NCBI GenBank assembly: GCA_012032575.1
Contig: JAAUSP010000064.1
Coordinates: 1-20,459, forward strand
Reading direction: 5' to 3'
Origin: Anaerolineales bacterium
Lineage (GTDB): Bacteria > Chloroflexota > Anaerolineae > 4572-78 > J111
Length of the DNA: 20,459 nt
Below, piece after piece: positions 1-8,254 of the stretch (position 1 is its first letter; each line of letters starts with the position of its first letter). Made by a program: the position numbers and the translations under genes. The notes below the pieces were generated by a model. That model worked only from the letters and a program-made list of their open reading frames with translations, made no database searches and had not been told where the DNA came from.

Positions 1-84
1 GCGGAAACCTGCCGTCGTTTCAATGCGGCCAATCTGCGCTGGCGGGATGGTCGGCGGTTAGTTATCCAGGTCGCCCCTCCCTGA
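1..84 (+). CDS. 3' end of an unidentified gene
   Basis: Frame 1 is open from the first base to a TGA at 82-84 and encodes 27 residues, rich in Arg and ending in VAPP. The gene's body lies upstream of the window. The tail is too short to assign to a family; the pattern ending in RRLVIQV faintly recalls the end of a LysM repeat, but that is not enough for a call. It is followed by about 40 bases without clear coding and then by an isomerase remnant on the same strand. Confidence 0.35.
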   Translation, partial: AETCRRFNAANLRWRDGRRLVIQVAPP

Positions 85-124
85 TTATTTCAGTTATGCG
101 GTTTTTAAGGTGCAGTCAAGGGTA

Positions 125-423
125 ATGTTAGCGTTTGTCTACGAGCCGGAGGCGGCCATTGGCGTCGGCGCGCGACTTCACCGGAGCAGGTGGCCTGGGG
201 CTGCGCCTTTATTCGCCGGTGGCTGCGCCAACGCTGGGGCGATCCGGTAGCAGAAGCGGTGCGGATTATCTACGGCGGCAGCGTGGCCCCCGAATATGCC
301 GCCGCTTTGCTGGCGACCACCGACCTCGACGGTCTCGGCGCTTCCCGCCGCGGCCGCGATCCGGCGACGTTTGTAGAGATTGTGCGGCAGGTGGCGGGGG
401 CGAAGGGTGAGGGGGGTAATTGA
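125..423 (+). pseudogene. tpiA: Triosephosphate isomerase C-terminal remnant, frameshifted
   Basis: Only about the last 98 residues of a TIM-barrel triosephosphate isomerase are present; the family is usually about 250 residues. The catalytic-glutamate segment reads YEPEAAIGVG (family YEPVWAIGTG), followed by TSPEQV. The phosphate-binding segment IIYGGSV and the closing part with DLDGL and DPATFVEIV follow. The YEP segment is in a different frame from the rest: one base is missing near 174. The intact enzyme interconverts dihydroxyacetone phosphate and glyceraldehyde 3-phosphate in glycolysis. With the N-terminal two thirds absent this copy cannot be functional, even if the frameshift is a sequencing error. 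It may be a relic of recombination at the edge of the accessory region that starts just downstream. ATG 125 is only the first methionine in frame, not a defended start. Confidence 0.7.
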
Positions 424-441
424 CTCTTACACTTTTCAGAC

Positions 442-789
442 TTAGCTTTTTCCCTCATTGTCGAGGATTTCTTCTACCGCTTGCCGCAACTGCGGAATTT
501 TGTTGATGACGACATCCCACACAATATCATAATCTACGCCAAAATAGCCATGGATCAGCCGGTCTCTCATCCCTGCAAGCGCTCGCCATTCAACGGAGGG
601 ATATTTCTGTCTCAAACTATCGGGGATTTTCTTCGCTGCCTCGCCGATTATCTCAATACTCCGCACAAAAGCTCTTTTCAAGGTCTCATCCTGGATAAAC
701 TGGATGTGGCTCAACCCCTGTGTTTCGTTGATCAGGTAATCCGTTTCATCCAGGATGTGGCGCAAATATTCAAGAGGAGAAAGTGACAT
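442..789 (-). CDS. hepT: HepT-like HEPN ribonuclease toxin
   Basis: A 115-residue all-helical protein of the HepT/DUF86 family, of normal length. The HEPN RNase motif R-x4-H-x-Y is intact as RDRLIHGY (R75, H80, Y82), in the usual sequence context before GVDYD. In characterised pairs HepT is a toxin that cleaves tRNA or mRNA and is silenced when its MntA partner AMPylates the tyrosine of this motif. The gene follows mntA on the same strand with a 20-nt overlap, typical of a co-translated toxin-antitoxin pair. Family and motif are read from the sequence; the mechanism is known from homologues. It is the last gene of the long minus-strand run. Confidence 0.9.
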   Translation of the reverse strand: MSLSPLEYLRHILDETDYLINETQGLSHIQFIQDETLKRAFVRSIEIIGEAAKKIPDSLRQKYPSVEWRALAGMRDRLIHGYFGVDYDIVWDVVINKIPQLRQAVEEILDNEGKS

Positions 790-1090
790 ATTCTACCTCT
801 TGCGTGATATAGGGGCGAAGATAAGGACTGACCGATTCGACCGTGACCAGTTCAACCGGTCCTCTTAATAACTCCTCCAGCAAAAATGATAACTGGATGA
901 AATTATCAAAGCTTTTGTGGCCTGTTTCAAACTCGACCAGCAAGTCAATATCACTCTCGGCGTTTTGTTCGTTACGGACAAAAGAGCCAAACAATCCCAG
1001 TTTTTTAACCCCCAGGGCCTTAATTTTATCCTGATGCCGCCGAATGATCGAGAGCACCTCTTTTTTTGTTTGGGTAGGGGTATTAATCAT
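770..1090 (-). CDS. mntA: MntA-like minimal nucleotidyltransferase antitoxin
   Basis: A 106-residue minimal nucleotidyltransferase. The signature GS-x10-D-x-D is complete: G35-S36 in LFGSFVRN, then D47 and D49 in [10 protein letters not shown], a third acidic residue further on being expected from the family. Such proteins AMPylate the HEPN partner HepT and so act as the antitoxin. The 3' end overlaps hepT by 20 nt. ATG 1090 is the first start in frame; the ribosome-binding site is weak (GAGAGA about 9 nt upstream). It sits about 80 nt after the small UPF0175-like gene on the same strand, at the downstream end of the DarTG-containing run. Confidence 0.9.
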   Translation of the reverse strand: MINTPTQTKKEVLSIIRRHQDKIKALGVKKLGLFGSFVRNEQNAESDIDLLVEFETGHKSFDNFIQLSFLLEELLRGPVELVTVESVSPYLRPYITQEVEYVTFSS

Positions 1091-1172
1091 AGACTTAAAT
1101 CTCTCGCAGACCGAATAAAACTAACTTACCCAATAATTTTACCTTACTGTCTGGCCGCTGCTACAACCACAG

Positions 1173-1337
1173 CTACATCCTCAGCCATTCAGCAGCCTTA
1201 CCCGCCGAGATATGGCCTTCCCGAAATAATTCTAATGCCAGCCATTCTGTGGCCCTTTGCCCAATTTCAGCAAGGGGTACATTTAAGCCAATTAACACGT
1301 CACGGGGCAGTTCCACTTCTATTTTAAAGGTATCCAT
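1173..1337 (-). CDS. Short UPF0175-like protein, possibly truncated
   Basis: A 54-residue frame (ATG 1337, TAG 1175-1173). It begins MDTFKIEVELPRDV and ends GHISAGKAAEWLRM. It matches the N-terminal two thirds of UPF0175 proteins: a beta strand with ELP, a helix, then G-x-IS-x-GKAAE leading into a helix-turn-helix. Family members run 80-100 residues, and the helix expected after GKAAE is missing. The protein is therefore either a short form or ends at a premature stop. UPF0175 proteins often act as antitoxin-like partners of DUF3368 PIN proteins; no such partner is adjacent. The gene lies between darT and mntA on the same strand, and a TATAAT-like box lies at 1367-1362. The family call comes from motif recall only. 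Confidence 0.5.
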   Translation of the reverse strand: MDTFKIEVELPRDVLIGLNVPLAEIGQRATEWLALELFREGHISAGKAAEWLRM

Positions 1338-1379
1338 GCGTTTTTTCTGCCTGCGCCTGGTATTATATATCCAATAAAT

Positions 1380-2348
1380 TCAGAATGGAATCTCTTCAAA
1401 TAGTAACAAACCAGCAAAAGCTAATGAGTCATCCAGATGCAGAGTAGCAATTCCCCAACGAGCTTCTGCTAACTGAAATGATAATTTAGAATCCAGGCGA
1501 TCCTTTTGACCTTCCCAGATACGGACGGTTTCTGCACCTTGTTCTTGATAAGAAAATCTTACTTGAAATGGACCAGCAGTTTCGGTATTGGGGTTGAAGC
1601 GAAAGATCACTCGATTATCAACGGTAACAACCTCTTCCAAATAAGTCCATCGCCGATAAAATAGTCCTAATTCACCTAGTCGAATACGAGGGGCCCAACG
1701 ACTAGCCAAGCCAATGGGCAGTAAATGGAGCAGAGTTTGTCGCTCTGCTACTGAGCGGCAAGCAATGAACTTTAATGCAGGTTCTAAAGCTAATCTGTCA
1801 GGTACTAATACTTCCGCATTTCGCCGAAAAATAATCTCATCACGTTCTTGTGGTGAAACCCACTCATCATGGAAAACCAGTTGAAAAGGAATATTGAAGA
1901 AAAAGTCACGTTCAGCACTATGGATAGCTCGCGGACTACCTATATTTCCATTGGAGAATCTTGTTTCGTCTGCACTTAGGACCGTAAAAGAATCAAAACA
2001 AAAATAGATCGGCACAGGGCAATGAGCACCATCGAGTTGACGCTGGCCGATTGGACGAAGTCCCTCATTACGATATTGAGTGGGAGTACGGGGTCGAAAA
2101 TAGAGGCGAACATAATTTAGATGTTCTGGATGAGTCTGCTGAATTATGGTTGGGCTAGCATTATCAACCGCCATCAAATTCTGGTGCTCGACTTCAGTTC
2201 GACAGTAAAGATATCTACTTTGAATGATTTGAACTGCGTTATTAACGTCAGTAAAATGATAAACATAACGCGGCCACCAACTTAGAGGCCCTAACCGATC
2301 AGACCAAGTTTGGATATGGTGACGGATATCATCAGCCCAAGGCTTCAC
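1380..2348 (-). CDS. darT: DarT-family DNA ADP-ribosyltransferase with C-terminal extension
   Basis: A 322-residue DarT (DUF4433) toxin. Visible landmarks are YHFTDVNN with the NAD-binding H31, the RLYFRPRTPTQYR segment at 80-92, and RRNAEVLVPD with the likely catalytic E179. In studied DarT2 enzymes this fold transfers ADP-ribose from NAD+ to thymidine in single-stranded DNA, blocking replication, and it can act against phage. The catalytic part ends near residue 210, the usual size of DarT. Here about 110 further residues follow, predicted by eye to be beta-rich (FRFNPNTE, FQVRFSYQ). Their role is unknown. The start is GTG 2348, overlapping the TGA of darG by GTGA, so translation is coupled to the antitoxin. 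No transcription terminator is obvious downstream. Confidence 0.88.
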   Translation of the reverse strand: MKPWADDIRHHIQTWSDRLGPLSWWPRYVYHFTDVNNAVQIIQSRYLYCRTEVEHQNLMAVDNASPTIIQQTHPEHLNYVRLYFRPRTPTQYRNEGLRPIGQRQLDGAHCPVPIYFCFDSFTVLSADETRFSNGNIGSPRAIHSAERDFFFNIPFQLVFHDEWVSPQERDEIIFRRNAEVLVPDRLALEPALKFIACRSVAERQTLLHLLPIGLASRWAPRIRLGELGLFYRRWTYLEEVVTVDNRVIFRFNPNTETAGPFQVRFSYQEQGAETVRIWEGQKDRLDSKLSFQLAEARWGIATLHLDDSLAFAGLLLFEEIPF

Positions 2349-3241
2349 ATCACGATCTCCACTACTTCAGAGGGATCGGTCTGGGGAGGCGGCATATACT
2401 GTAAACCATCAATGGGCTCGGAGCGCCGGATTGGTTTTAGATTAACAGGCTGGATATAAGGAAGTTGGCTGAGAAAATCGAAAACCAGTTGAGTTGCATC
2501 GTTGGCGCGAATTGATTGGGGAATATCTTCTGAAGTAATTGTACCGCGTAGGCGTAGAGTATTCCATAAATCTTCAATATCCTGACGATGGATAACAATT
2601 GGCGGCCAGGAAAGTGATTTAAATATGATTTTGTCATTGTCCATCTCAATGAGCGGCGTAAATAAACTGAGTTGTGATGTGTGACTGGGTAATCTGGCTA
2701 TTAAATCTTGCCAAACCTGAGCGAATGACATCATTTGTCGTTCTAGCTGCATCTGTTTAGTGTATTCAGGGTCCAAACGTTCTGGCACGAAGTCCGGCGA
2801 TGTAGGATAAAGGTGGATATATACAGGGATTGGCAAATCCTTTAAATGTCGCTCCATTACAGGCTGCACTTGCCGCTCCCAATCTAACTCGCCATTACCA
2901 CAACCTAATTGTGGAAAGGATATTGTTGAAATACCATACTTTTCGTAAGTTCTAACGAATTCTCCCAAGCCTGCTTCGATATACTCTATTTTTGAACTAC
3001 TACGCCAATGCTTCTTGGTGGGAAAGTTAACGATGATTTTATGGGGCGTACGATAAACATATAATTTACCAATATCCAATTTACCCGACGAGCAGAGTTC
3101 ACGATACTGTTCGTACATTTCCGGGTAAAGTTGCTTGAAAACTAAAGCTATCCCCTTGCCCATCACCCCAACCGTATTTATGGTATTAACTAGCGTTTGG
3201 GCGGGGGAGTCAAATAAGCTAGTCGTTAAATAAGTAAGCAT
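2345..3241 (-). CDS. darG: DarG macrodomain antitoxin
   Basis: A 298-residue two-part protein. Residues 1-150 are a macrodomain of the DarG type: LVNTINTVGVMGKGIA near 17-32, the NFPTKKHWR segment at 72-80 whose lysine is catalytic in characterised DarG, and GCGNGELDW at 113-121. Residues about 160-298 are a mostly helical C-terminal region, which in DarG homologues contacts the toxin. Known DarG proteins remove ADP-ribose from DNA and also bind DarT. Start ATG 3241 follows a strong site (GGGAG, 4 nt before ATG) in the 12-nt gap after the TGT-like gene. It precedes darT with a GTGA overlap, the usual antitoxin-first order. Nothing suggests inactivation. Confidence 0.92.
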   Translation of the reverse strand: MLTYLTTSLFDSPAQTLVNTINTVGVMGKGIALVFKQLYPEMYEQYRELCSSGKLDIGKLYVYRTPHKIIVNFPTKKHWRSSSKIEYIEAGLGEFVRTYEKYGISTISFPQLGCGNGELDWERQVQPVMERHLKDLPIPVYIHLYPTSPDFVPERLDPEYTKQMQLERQMMSFAQVWQDLIARLPSHTSQLSLFTPLIEMDNDKIIFKSLSWPPIVIHRQDIEDLWNTLRLRGTITSEDIPQSIRANDATQLVFDFLSQLPYIQPVNLKPIRRSEPIDGLQYMPPPQTDPSEVVEIVM

Positions 3242-3253
3242 TTTCTCCCTTTT

Positions 3254-4276
3254 CTAAAGCCAAGCTACAGCCTGTTGAATGAGCGAGAGATAATTGGAGT
3301 TTTGAACATGTCCAAGATACCAGTCCTTATAGGTTCTGGCTGCCATGTGTGCATCAATTTGACGTCCTTCTTCTAATAAAATCCACAAATTGTGAGTAGC
3401 ACGATTACAAAAGCCCTGGATACCTCCTATTTGTAAACCTTCCATCCCAAAGTTTCGGCAGGCTGGACATTGACATACGCTTAACATCTCTCTTTCTTCT
3501 TCGTCCAATTGTCGGCCCCGCCAAATCCCTAAATTAGCTATAATCCGTTCACCTCGCCCTGGTAGCTGAATAATACCTCTGGCTGCTCGATTTCGCCAAC
3601 CTGAGGAATCAACGGAATCTACTCCCAATAAAGCAGCCAAGTGGAGAGTTGCTGTTCCACCTACTCCAAACACATGCAACTGCTTGCCGATAAGTTCGGC
3701 CCGCGCTTGTCGCACACTCTTAAGCACGCTCTCAGGCTTCATGGCTTTAGGCATCTTCAGCAAATTAGGCACAATACCCCCTAAAGCAATTATAGGTTTA
3801 GCTTGCAATTGCTGATCGGCTTGTAGTTGACGCAAATATTCATCCAGACATCGGCTGATGTGAACTACAGGTACATAACCATCCTCGCGAAATTCTCGAT
3901 TGACCTGCATTGTTCGCTTTAAGCAGTCAAGTTGTTCCTCATCGCTCATAAACGGGGCCGGGATATAATCTTGCGGGATGGCATACCAATTGGGCTTTGC
4001 TTCCCTGACAAAATCCTTGTATAGCTGACGAGGCACTTCTTTGTTTCTTTTGAGAAATGAAAAGGCACCATTGTCCAGATAAATTTCTACCTGTGGAGGG
4101 ATACCGAGATAGGCATGTAATCCTTCTTCCATAGCTCGCCGATGCCGAGTCGGACTGTGGTCAAATTCAGCATAAGAAACCATAACAGACTGCAAGCCAG
4201 ACAAATAATAGGGTGATGAAACGTCGAAAACCTTCGGTTGTAGATTATTGAGGTTAAGACCAGCAACGATTTGCAC
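3254..4276 (-). CDS. tRNA-guanine transglycosylase-like base-exchange enzyme (DpdA-type)
   Basis: A 340-residue TIM-barrel protein of the TGT superfamily, counted from GTG 4276. Signs of an active enzyme: LDNGAF with D68 (like DSGGF of TGT), PIIALGGIVPN at 161-171, VDSSGWRNRAARG with the likely nucleophile D223 (TGT: FDCVLPTR), and the zinc set C268-x-C270-x2-C273 with H295. TGT enzymes swap a guanine for a 7-deazaguanine base: queuosine or archaeosine precursors in tRNA, preQ0 in DNA for DpdA. The context, between a nuclease-translocase pair and a DNA-directed toxin pair, favours DNA over tRNA as substrate (inference). An upstream in-frame ATG at 4339 would overlap nurA by 46 nt without a ribosome-binding site; AAGGAG right at the nurA stop supports the GTG, with a rather long 13-nt spacing. 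Confidence 0.82.
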   Translation of the reverse strand: MQIVAGLNLNNLQPKVFDVSSPYYLSGLQSVMVSYAEFDHSPTRHRRAMEEGLHAYLGIPPQVEIYLDNGAFSFLKRNKEVPRQLYKDFVREAKPNWYAIPQDYIPAPFMSDEEQLDCLKRTMQVNREFREDGYVPVVHISRCLDEYLRQLQADQQLQAKPIIALGGIVPNLLKMPKAMKPESVLKSVRQARAELIGKQLHVFGVGGTATLHLAALLGVDSVDSSGWRNRAARGIIQLPGRGERIIANLGIWRGRQLDEEEREMLSVCQCPACRNFGMEGLQIGGIQGFCNRATHNLWILLEEGRQIDAHMAARTYKDWYLGHVQNSNYLSLIQQAVAWL

Positions 4277-4293
4277 GATTTTAGAACATCTCC

Positions 4294-5922
4294 TTATGTT
4301 GTTTTCTGAAGCATACCCCGATAACGAGCCATAATCCATTGTCCAGTAGCAGTATCTATGTACTTTCCTACGTCTTTTGATAATAGATGGGCTTGCTGAG
4401 TAACAGCAGGTATAAGGTAAGTTACGGGTTTGTCTGCCATAAACGAATGATCTTCATCACTCATTAAAGTGCAAAGCTGTAAAGCCGAAAGTATTTTCTG
4501 GGTGGCGGTTAATACAGGTCCAAGATAATCACTACAAAAGAATTCATAACGTGGTAATTGTTGCTGTGGACTTTTGGAGTGTCCTATGAAAAACATATAC
4601 ACGTGGGCCATTTTACATAATTCTCTATAAGGATCAAGATTTAGGTCAGTATATTCTTTTTGATAACCATCAATATAAGCGTCCAAATCATCAAGATCTA
4701 TTCTGGTATTCAGGTTAGCTCTGGTAGTAAATGAACGACGTATCAAACAAGTAGAGACAACCTGACTTAAGTTATCCCCCAAAAATGACGGGGAAGCTAA
4801 CAATAAACTCATAGCTTGCCCATCATTAAGAGTATAATTTGCGATTCCCCAATCCTTATCAATATTTCTCTCAATATACCAATCAACTATTGCACTATAG
4901 ACCTTTAACTGGACGTTCTTGGCTACCCCACAGTAGACTATTCGACTTCTCTTGGCATATCCCAGACAATCAGACATTTCAACTATTGCCTGACGTGTAA
5001 ATTCACCTCGCCGGTTATCCTTTACAAAATTGTCGAGATAGGCATCTTGTGGAAACAAACTTCCATCTCTAAAAATAACATCAATTCGTTTATCTAACTT
5101 AAATAGATAATCAAGGTCAAATTTATATTGACCAACATCCATTGCTGACGCAAGACAGCGTTGATAATCTTCAGGATCGAGGTCATCTTGATATGATGGA
5201 TCAATTAACATCCATCGAAGTAATGCCTCATCCGGCTTTGGATTAAAGAGGTTATCATACTTTGGTTTACCAGATTGTAGCGTAAATAAGGTACCAGCCG
5301 CATTGTTAAGCACAAAAGGAACACTGCGTTTAAAGAAGCGAGCCGGCACAGGGACAGCACTACGATGCTGGCTTACATCTGACGCTCCAATAATAGGATT
5401 ACGGCCTTGCCAAATATTATTATCAGCAACAAATTCATTGAGGAAATTTTCTCCCACAATATGATTATCCAGATGCGTTTGTATTAAGTCAGCTTTGAAA
5501 GGTTCTACCCTCCAACGTGTTCCGCCTCTCGGCGGCTCTTTGGTATCTAAAAGTTGCCTCGGTATCCCCAATCCCCGCTGGGCTACCTGTTTTAGTAACC
5601 CCGCCAGTCTTGCCGATTTGGGTGAATTTTGTTCAATCTGTTGCTTTAAATCTGTTAGAAAGTCAAGATAAATTTCTCTTGCATCTACTTCTAATAACTT
5701 TATTCGCGCCTTTTGGATGGTCGTTTCCCAAGCTTCTTCAAACTTTACTGATCGTTGCATGTAATCAGCAGTTCGAGCGATAGGATCATAGCCCTGACTA
5801 TCATCAGGCTTGACTTCTGCCTCAACTTCCTCACGACTGAATACCTGACCAGTCTTGATAATATCATCAAAGGATAATTGTTTTTGATCTTGAGAAGATT
5901 GGGGCTTTTGTTTCCGAGGCAT
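4294..5922 (-). CDS. nurA: NurA-family nuclease
   Basis: A 542-residue protein directly after herA (4-nt gap). NurA landmarks: IIGASDVSQHRS with D182, VIFRDGSLF with D286, and IVYCGVAKNVQLKVYS near 329-344, corresponding to the metal-binding Asp, the DGS segment and the G-x-x-K strand of the NurA fold. NurA is a 5'-3' exonuclease/endonuclease that works as a dimer on a HerA hexamer to resect or degrade DNA. This one is longer than archaeal NurA (about 350-450), with an acidic, low-complexity N-terminal 70 residues and an additional helical region. The assignment relies partly on the HerA neighbour, since NurA sequences diverge strongly. It may serve defence rather than repair, given the operon. 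ATG 5922 is the first start. Confidence 0.75.
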   Translation of the reverse strand: MPRKQKPQSSQDQKQLSFDDIIKTGQVFSREEVEAEVKPDDSQGYDPIARTADYMQRSVKFEEAWETTIQKARIKLLEVDAREIYLDFLTDLKQQIEQNSPKSARLAGLLKQVAQRGLGIPRQLLDTKEPPRGGTRWRVEPFKADLIQTHLDNHIVGENFLNEFVADNNIWQGRNPIIGASDVSQHRSAVPVPARFFKRSVPFVLNNAAGTLFTLQSGKPKYDNLFNPKPDEALLRWMLIDPSYQDDLDPEDYQRCLASAMDVGQYKFDLDYLFKLDKRIDVIFRDGSLFPQDAYLDNFVKDNRRGEFTRQAIVEMSDCLGYAKRSRIVYCGVAKNVQLKVYSAIVDWYIERNIDKDWGIANYTLNDGQAMSLLLASPSFLGDNLSQVVSTCLIRRSFTTRANLNTRIDLDDLDAYIDGYQKEYTDLNLDPYRELCKMAHVYMFFIGHSKSPQQQLPRYEFFCSDYLGPVLTATQKILSALQLCTLMSDEDHSFMADKPVTYLIPAVTQQAHLLSKDVGKYIDTATGQWIMARYRGMLQKTT

Positions 5923-5926
5923 ATTA

Positions 5927-7474
5927 TTACATCCTCTGCTTCAATCTATTAACCTCAGGTATCCATTTTTCCGTCATTTCCTCAAAAATAGGAGGGGTAC
6001 TTCCACCCTCTGAGTCAAGGGTTCTACGCTCTCTAATTTTCACTGGAATAGTATGTTTAACACTTTCATAAGTACCTGATAAGAGACACGTACCACGGGG
6101 CATTTTAGGTAGAGCATTTAGCATTTCATCAGAAGCATCGGCCTTTACCCCACGAATTGCATCAAGCTGATCTGGTTCTAACGCAAATACCAACCTGGTA
6201 TTACATTGTCTAATAACACTTTTGTCAATATCAACTGGGCTTTGAGTCAGTAAAACCATACAAATCCCATGATGCCTTCCGATACGAACCCCTTCTCGAA
6301 TGATTTGTTTACACGGGCTACCTTCACCTTGCGGCACAAACAAGTGTGCTTCATCTATTACGGCAACATAAGGGGGAATATGATTGTGAAGCCGAAGAGT
6401 TTGCAACTCACGCAATACAGCGGTTGCAATCGGTTGAAGCTGTGAAGAGGTTAATCCTTTACAGTTAATAACCAAACAAGGTATCATCAATCTACGCCAA
6501 TCTGCTTTACCAATGCCATCTCCAAATATTTCATTACGCTTTAAAGATCCTGTACGATTTATCGCCATGCTTATACTAGCAGCATTATTAGTCAGTTCAC
6601 TACCAACAATAGACATCCGCTCCAAAAGATCATCTATCGAAAATTTTGCAATATTATCCGAAACAAGCTCAGCTTGTAACTCGCTGAAAGCTCGGGCAGC
6701 AATATCTCTTTGCAATTCTGTTGTAGCGGAAGGTAGAAGATTTAATAATTCCGACTCTGTTAAAGATGAAATACGAATAGTAAAGTCCTCACCTGGTCGG
6801 ACAACAGTTCCACTTAACTTTAGTGCCAATTTTGAATACTCATCTTGGGTATCTATAAATACTATAGGCAGGTTGTGTTTAGTCAACTCTTCAACAATCA
6901 CACCCATTGCATAGCTCTTGCCACTACCTGTAGTTCCCCCAATAAAAAAATGTCGTTGAATAGCTTCTCGTTTTAGGATAATCTCTGTTTTCATGCCACC
7001 TACTGTCTCGCCAAGGTGCAGGCCATGAGTTTTATCTTTTGCTAACCCCAAGGCAAGTATAATCTCATCCTCGTTAGCAATAAATACTTCTGCCCCAGAG
7101 TTGGGTAGATTTTGCGGTGATCTAATCTGAGTAGATTTCGTGCCTTTCTTATTAATATTTTCTATAATTTCCTCAATTAAATCAGCCTCAACAAGACGGT
7201 AAATTATTGTACTATCCTCTTCAGTAGGATAATTTGGCTTAATCCCTAATGTGTCACGAACATTAATAGCATCTGGCACTTCATTGGGGTTATGTTCATA
7301 AGCACTGCGAATCCGGCCAATTAAAATACTTGCTTCAGTTCTTGACACAGGAATTTTAACTAAAGTACCCGGCTTAACGTCCTGACCAGTTTTTAGCTTA
7401 ATTCTCACAATCTCAAAAGTCGGTGTATCTTGATCGGAAGTAACTGTACCTATGGAAAAGTTATTAAGACCCAC
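5927..7474 (-). CDS. herA: HerA-family hexameric DNA translocase ATPase
   Basis: A 515-residue P-loop ATPase of the HerA/FtsK group. The N-terminal 110 residues resemble the HAS-barrel, the domain that docks NurA. Walker A is GGTTGSGKS at 179-187, followed by the HerA-type segment VFIDTQDEY at 205-213. Walker B is AVIDEAH at 371-377, the sensor LLTQSP at 408-413, and a candidate arginine finger is R427 in NTRLVF. HerA forms a ring that pumps double-stranded DNA into NurA. The gene starts 33 nt after the YaaA-like gene (TGAGGAGA before ATG 7474) and ends 4 nt before nurA. HerA paired with a nuclease also appears in several anti-phage systems, so repair and defence roles are both possible. Confidence 0.92.
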   Translation of the reverse strand: MGLNNFSIGTVTSDQDTPTFEIVRIKLKTGQDVKPGTLVKIPVSRTEASILIGRIRSAYEHNPNEVPDAINVRDTLGIKPNYPTEEDSTIIYRLVEADLIEEIIENINKKGTKSTQIRSPQNLPNSGAEVFIANEDEIILALGLAKDKTHGLHLGETVGGMKTEIILKREAIQRHFFIGGTTGSGKSYAMGVIVEELTKHNLPIVFIDTQDEYSKLALKLSGTVVRPGEDFTIRISSLTESELLNLLPSATTELQRDIAARAFSELQAELVSDNIAKFSIDDLLERMSIVGSELTNNAASISMAINRTGSLKRNEIFGDGIGKADWRRLMIPCLVINCKGLTSSQLQPIATAVLRELQTLRLHNHIPPYVAVIDEAHLFVPQGEGSPCKQIIREGVRIGRHHGICMVLLTQSPVDIDKSVIRQCNTRLVFALEPDQLDAIRGVKADASDEMLNALPKMPRGTCLLSGTYESVKHTIPVKIRERRTLDSEGGSTPPIFEEMTEKWIPEVNRLKQRM

Positions 7475-7507
7475 CTTTCATCTCCTCACAACACATTTCA
7501 TTTTCTG

Positions 7508-8254
7508 TTATACACTATATACTTCAATACCCAATTGCTTTAATACCCGTCTCGCATCTCCTGTATGAAACGAACTCACAGACAATCCGGTTAATTGACT
7601 CACCAGCCATTTAGGTGCTACCCGCTGACCCTCTACCAAGACATAGGCAGATTGATAGCCAGTAGAGTCACCGCATCCCTCAGCCAGCGCTTGGCGAGCT
7701 ACATCAAGAACTTGCTCCGGGGTAAGGGTAATCTCTTTACCCCGAATTCGTGCTTTACCTGGTTGAGTGACAAGTGAAGGAGCATTATGTTGCACATCTA
7801 AACCATTATAAAGCCAACGGCGAAGTGCTGCCTGCCGGCCTCCCTGTGAACCTTGGGCAAGGGTTACTTGAGTTTCACCTGCTACCAGCCGCTCATAACC
7901 AACTAAGGCTTGCCAATAACTTTGGCCTAAACTAATGAAAAGGTCACTATAAGGATTGGCCTGTAAAATTTGTTCAAGTGCGCTAGTTACTTTGGGTTGT
8001 AACGCCTGCGCCCGTTGGGGAGACATTTTGTAATCATAGTTGGAAATCGGCTGATTAGCCGAAATCAAACCAAAGTTGGCTGAGAGAATAAATGTATCAA
8101 GCAATTGTGCTTTAACAGGTTCTTCGAGTAGAAACTTGCGAAGAACTCCAAACTGAGGCCCATCATACCGCTCTATCGCCGGTAGCAGGCCGGGGTCGGG
8201 GCGTTTGCGCTGGGAGCAAGTCAGGATCAAGAGGCGTTTGGGTTCAGGAGTCAT
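7508..8254 (-). CDS. YaaA/DUF6884-like protein with extra C-terminal domain
   Basis: A 248-residue protein. Residues 1-145 carry the DUF6884/YaaA-like pattern: LLILTCSQRK at 8-17, AIERYDGPQF at 26-35, ILSANFGLI at 56-64 and YDYKM at 73-77. Residues about 165-248 form a separate mixed alpha/beta domain (TPEQVLDVARQAL, PKWLVSQLTG, RVLKQLGIEV) that I do not recognise; it could be a small nucleic-acid-binding domain. YaaA-family proteins occur beside TGT/DpdA-like genes in phage and bacterial 7-deazaguanine DNA-modification clusters. As I recall, one such member (DpdL) alters the inserted base; that is memory, not checked. ATG 8254 directly follows the TAA of the HicB-like gene, so it is translationally coupled. 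Biochemical role unknown. Confidence 0.7.
   Translation of the reverse strand: MTPEPKRLLILTCSQRKRPDPGLLPAIERYDGPQFGVLRKFLLEEPVKAQLLDTFILSANFGLISANQPISNYDYKMSPQRAQALQPKVTSALEQILQANPYSDLFISLGQSYWQALVGYERLVAGETQVTLAQGSQGGRQAALRRWLYNGLDVQHNAPSLVTQPGKARIRGKEITLTPEQVLDVARQALAEGCGDSTGYQSAYVLVEGQRVAPKWLVSQLTGLSVSSFHTGDARRVLKQLGIEVYSV

Noticed and set aside
4276..4339. ATG 4339 as the start of the TGT-like gene
   Set aside because: It lies inside nurA without a ribosome-binding site; the extra 21 residues do not resemble the family, and AAGGAG at the nurA stop points to GTG 4276.
1380..8254. Canonical Dpd DNA-modification cluster
   Set aside because: Only a DpdA-like protein and a YaaA-like protein are present; the ParB-like DpdB, DpdC and the restriction helicases of the canonical cluster were not seen.
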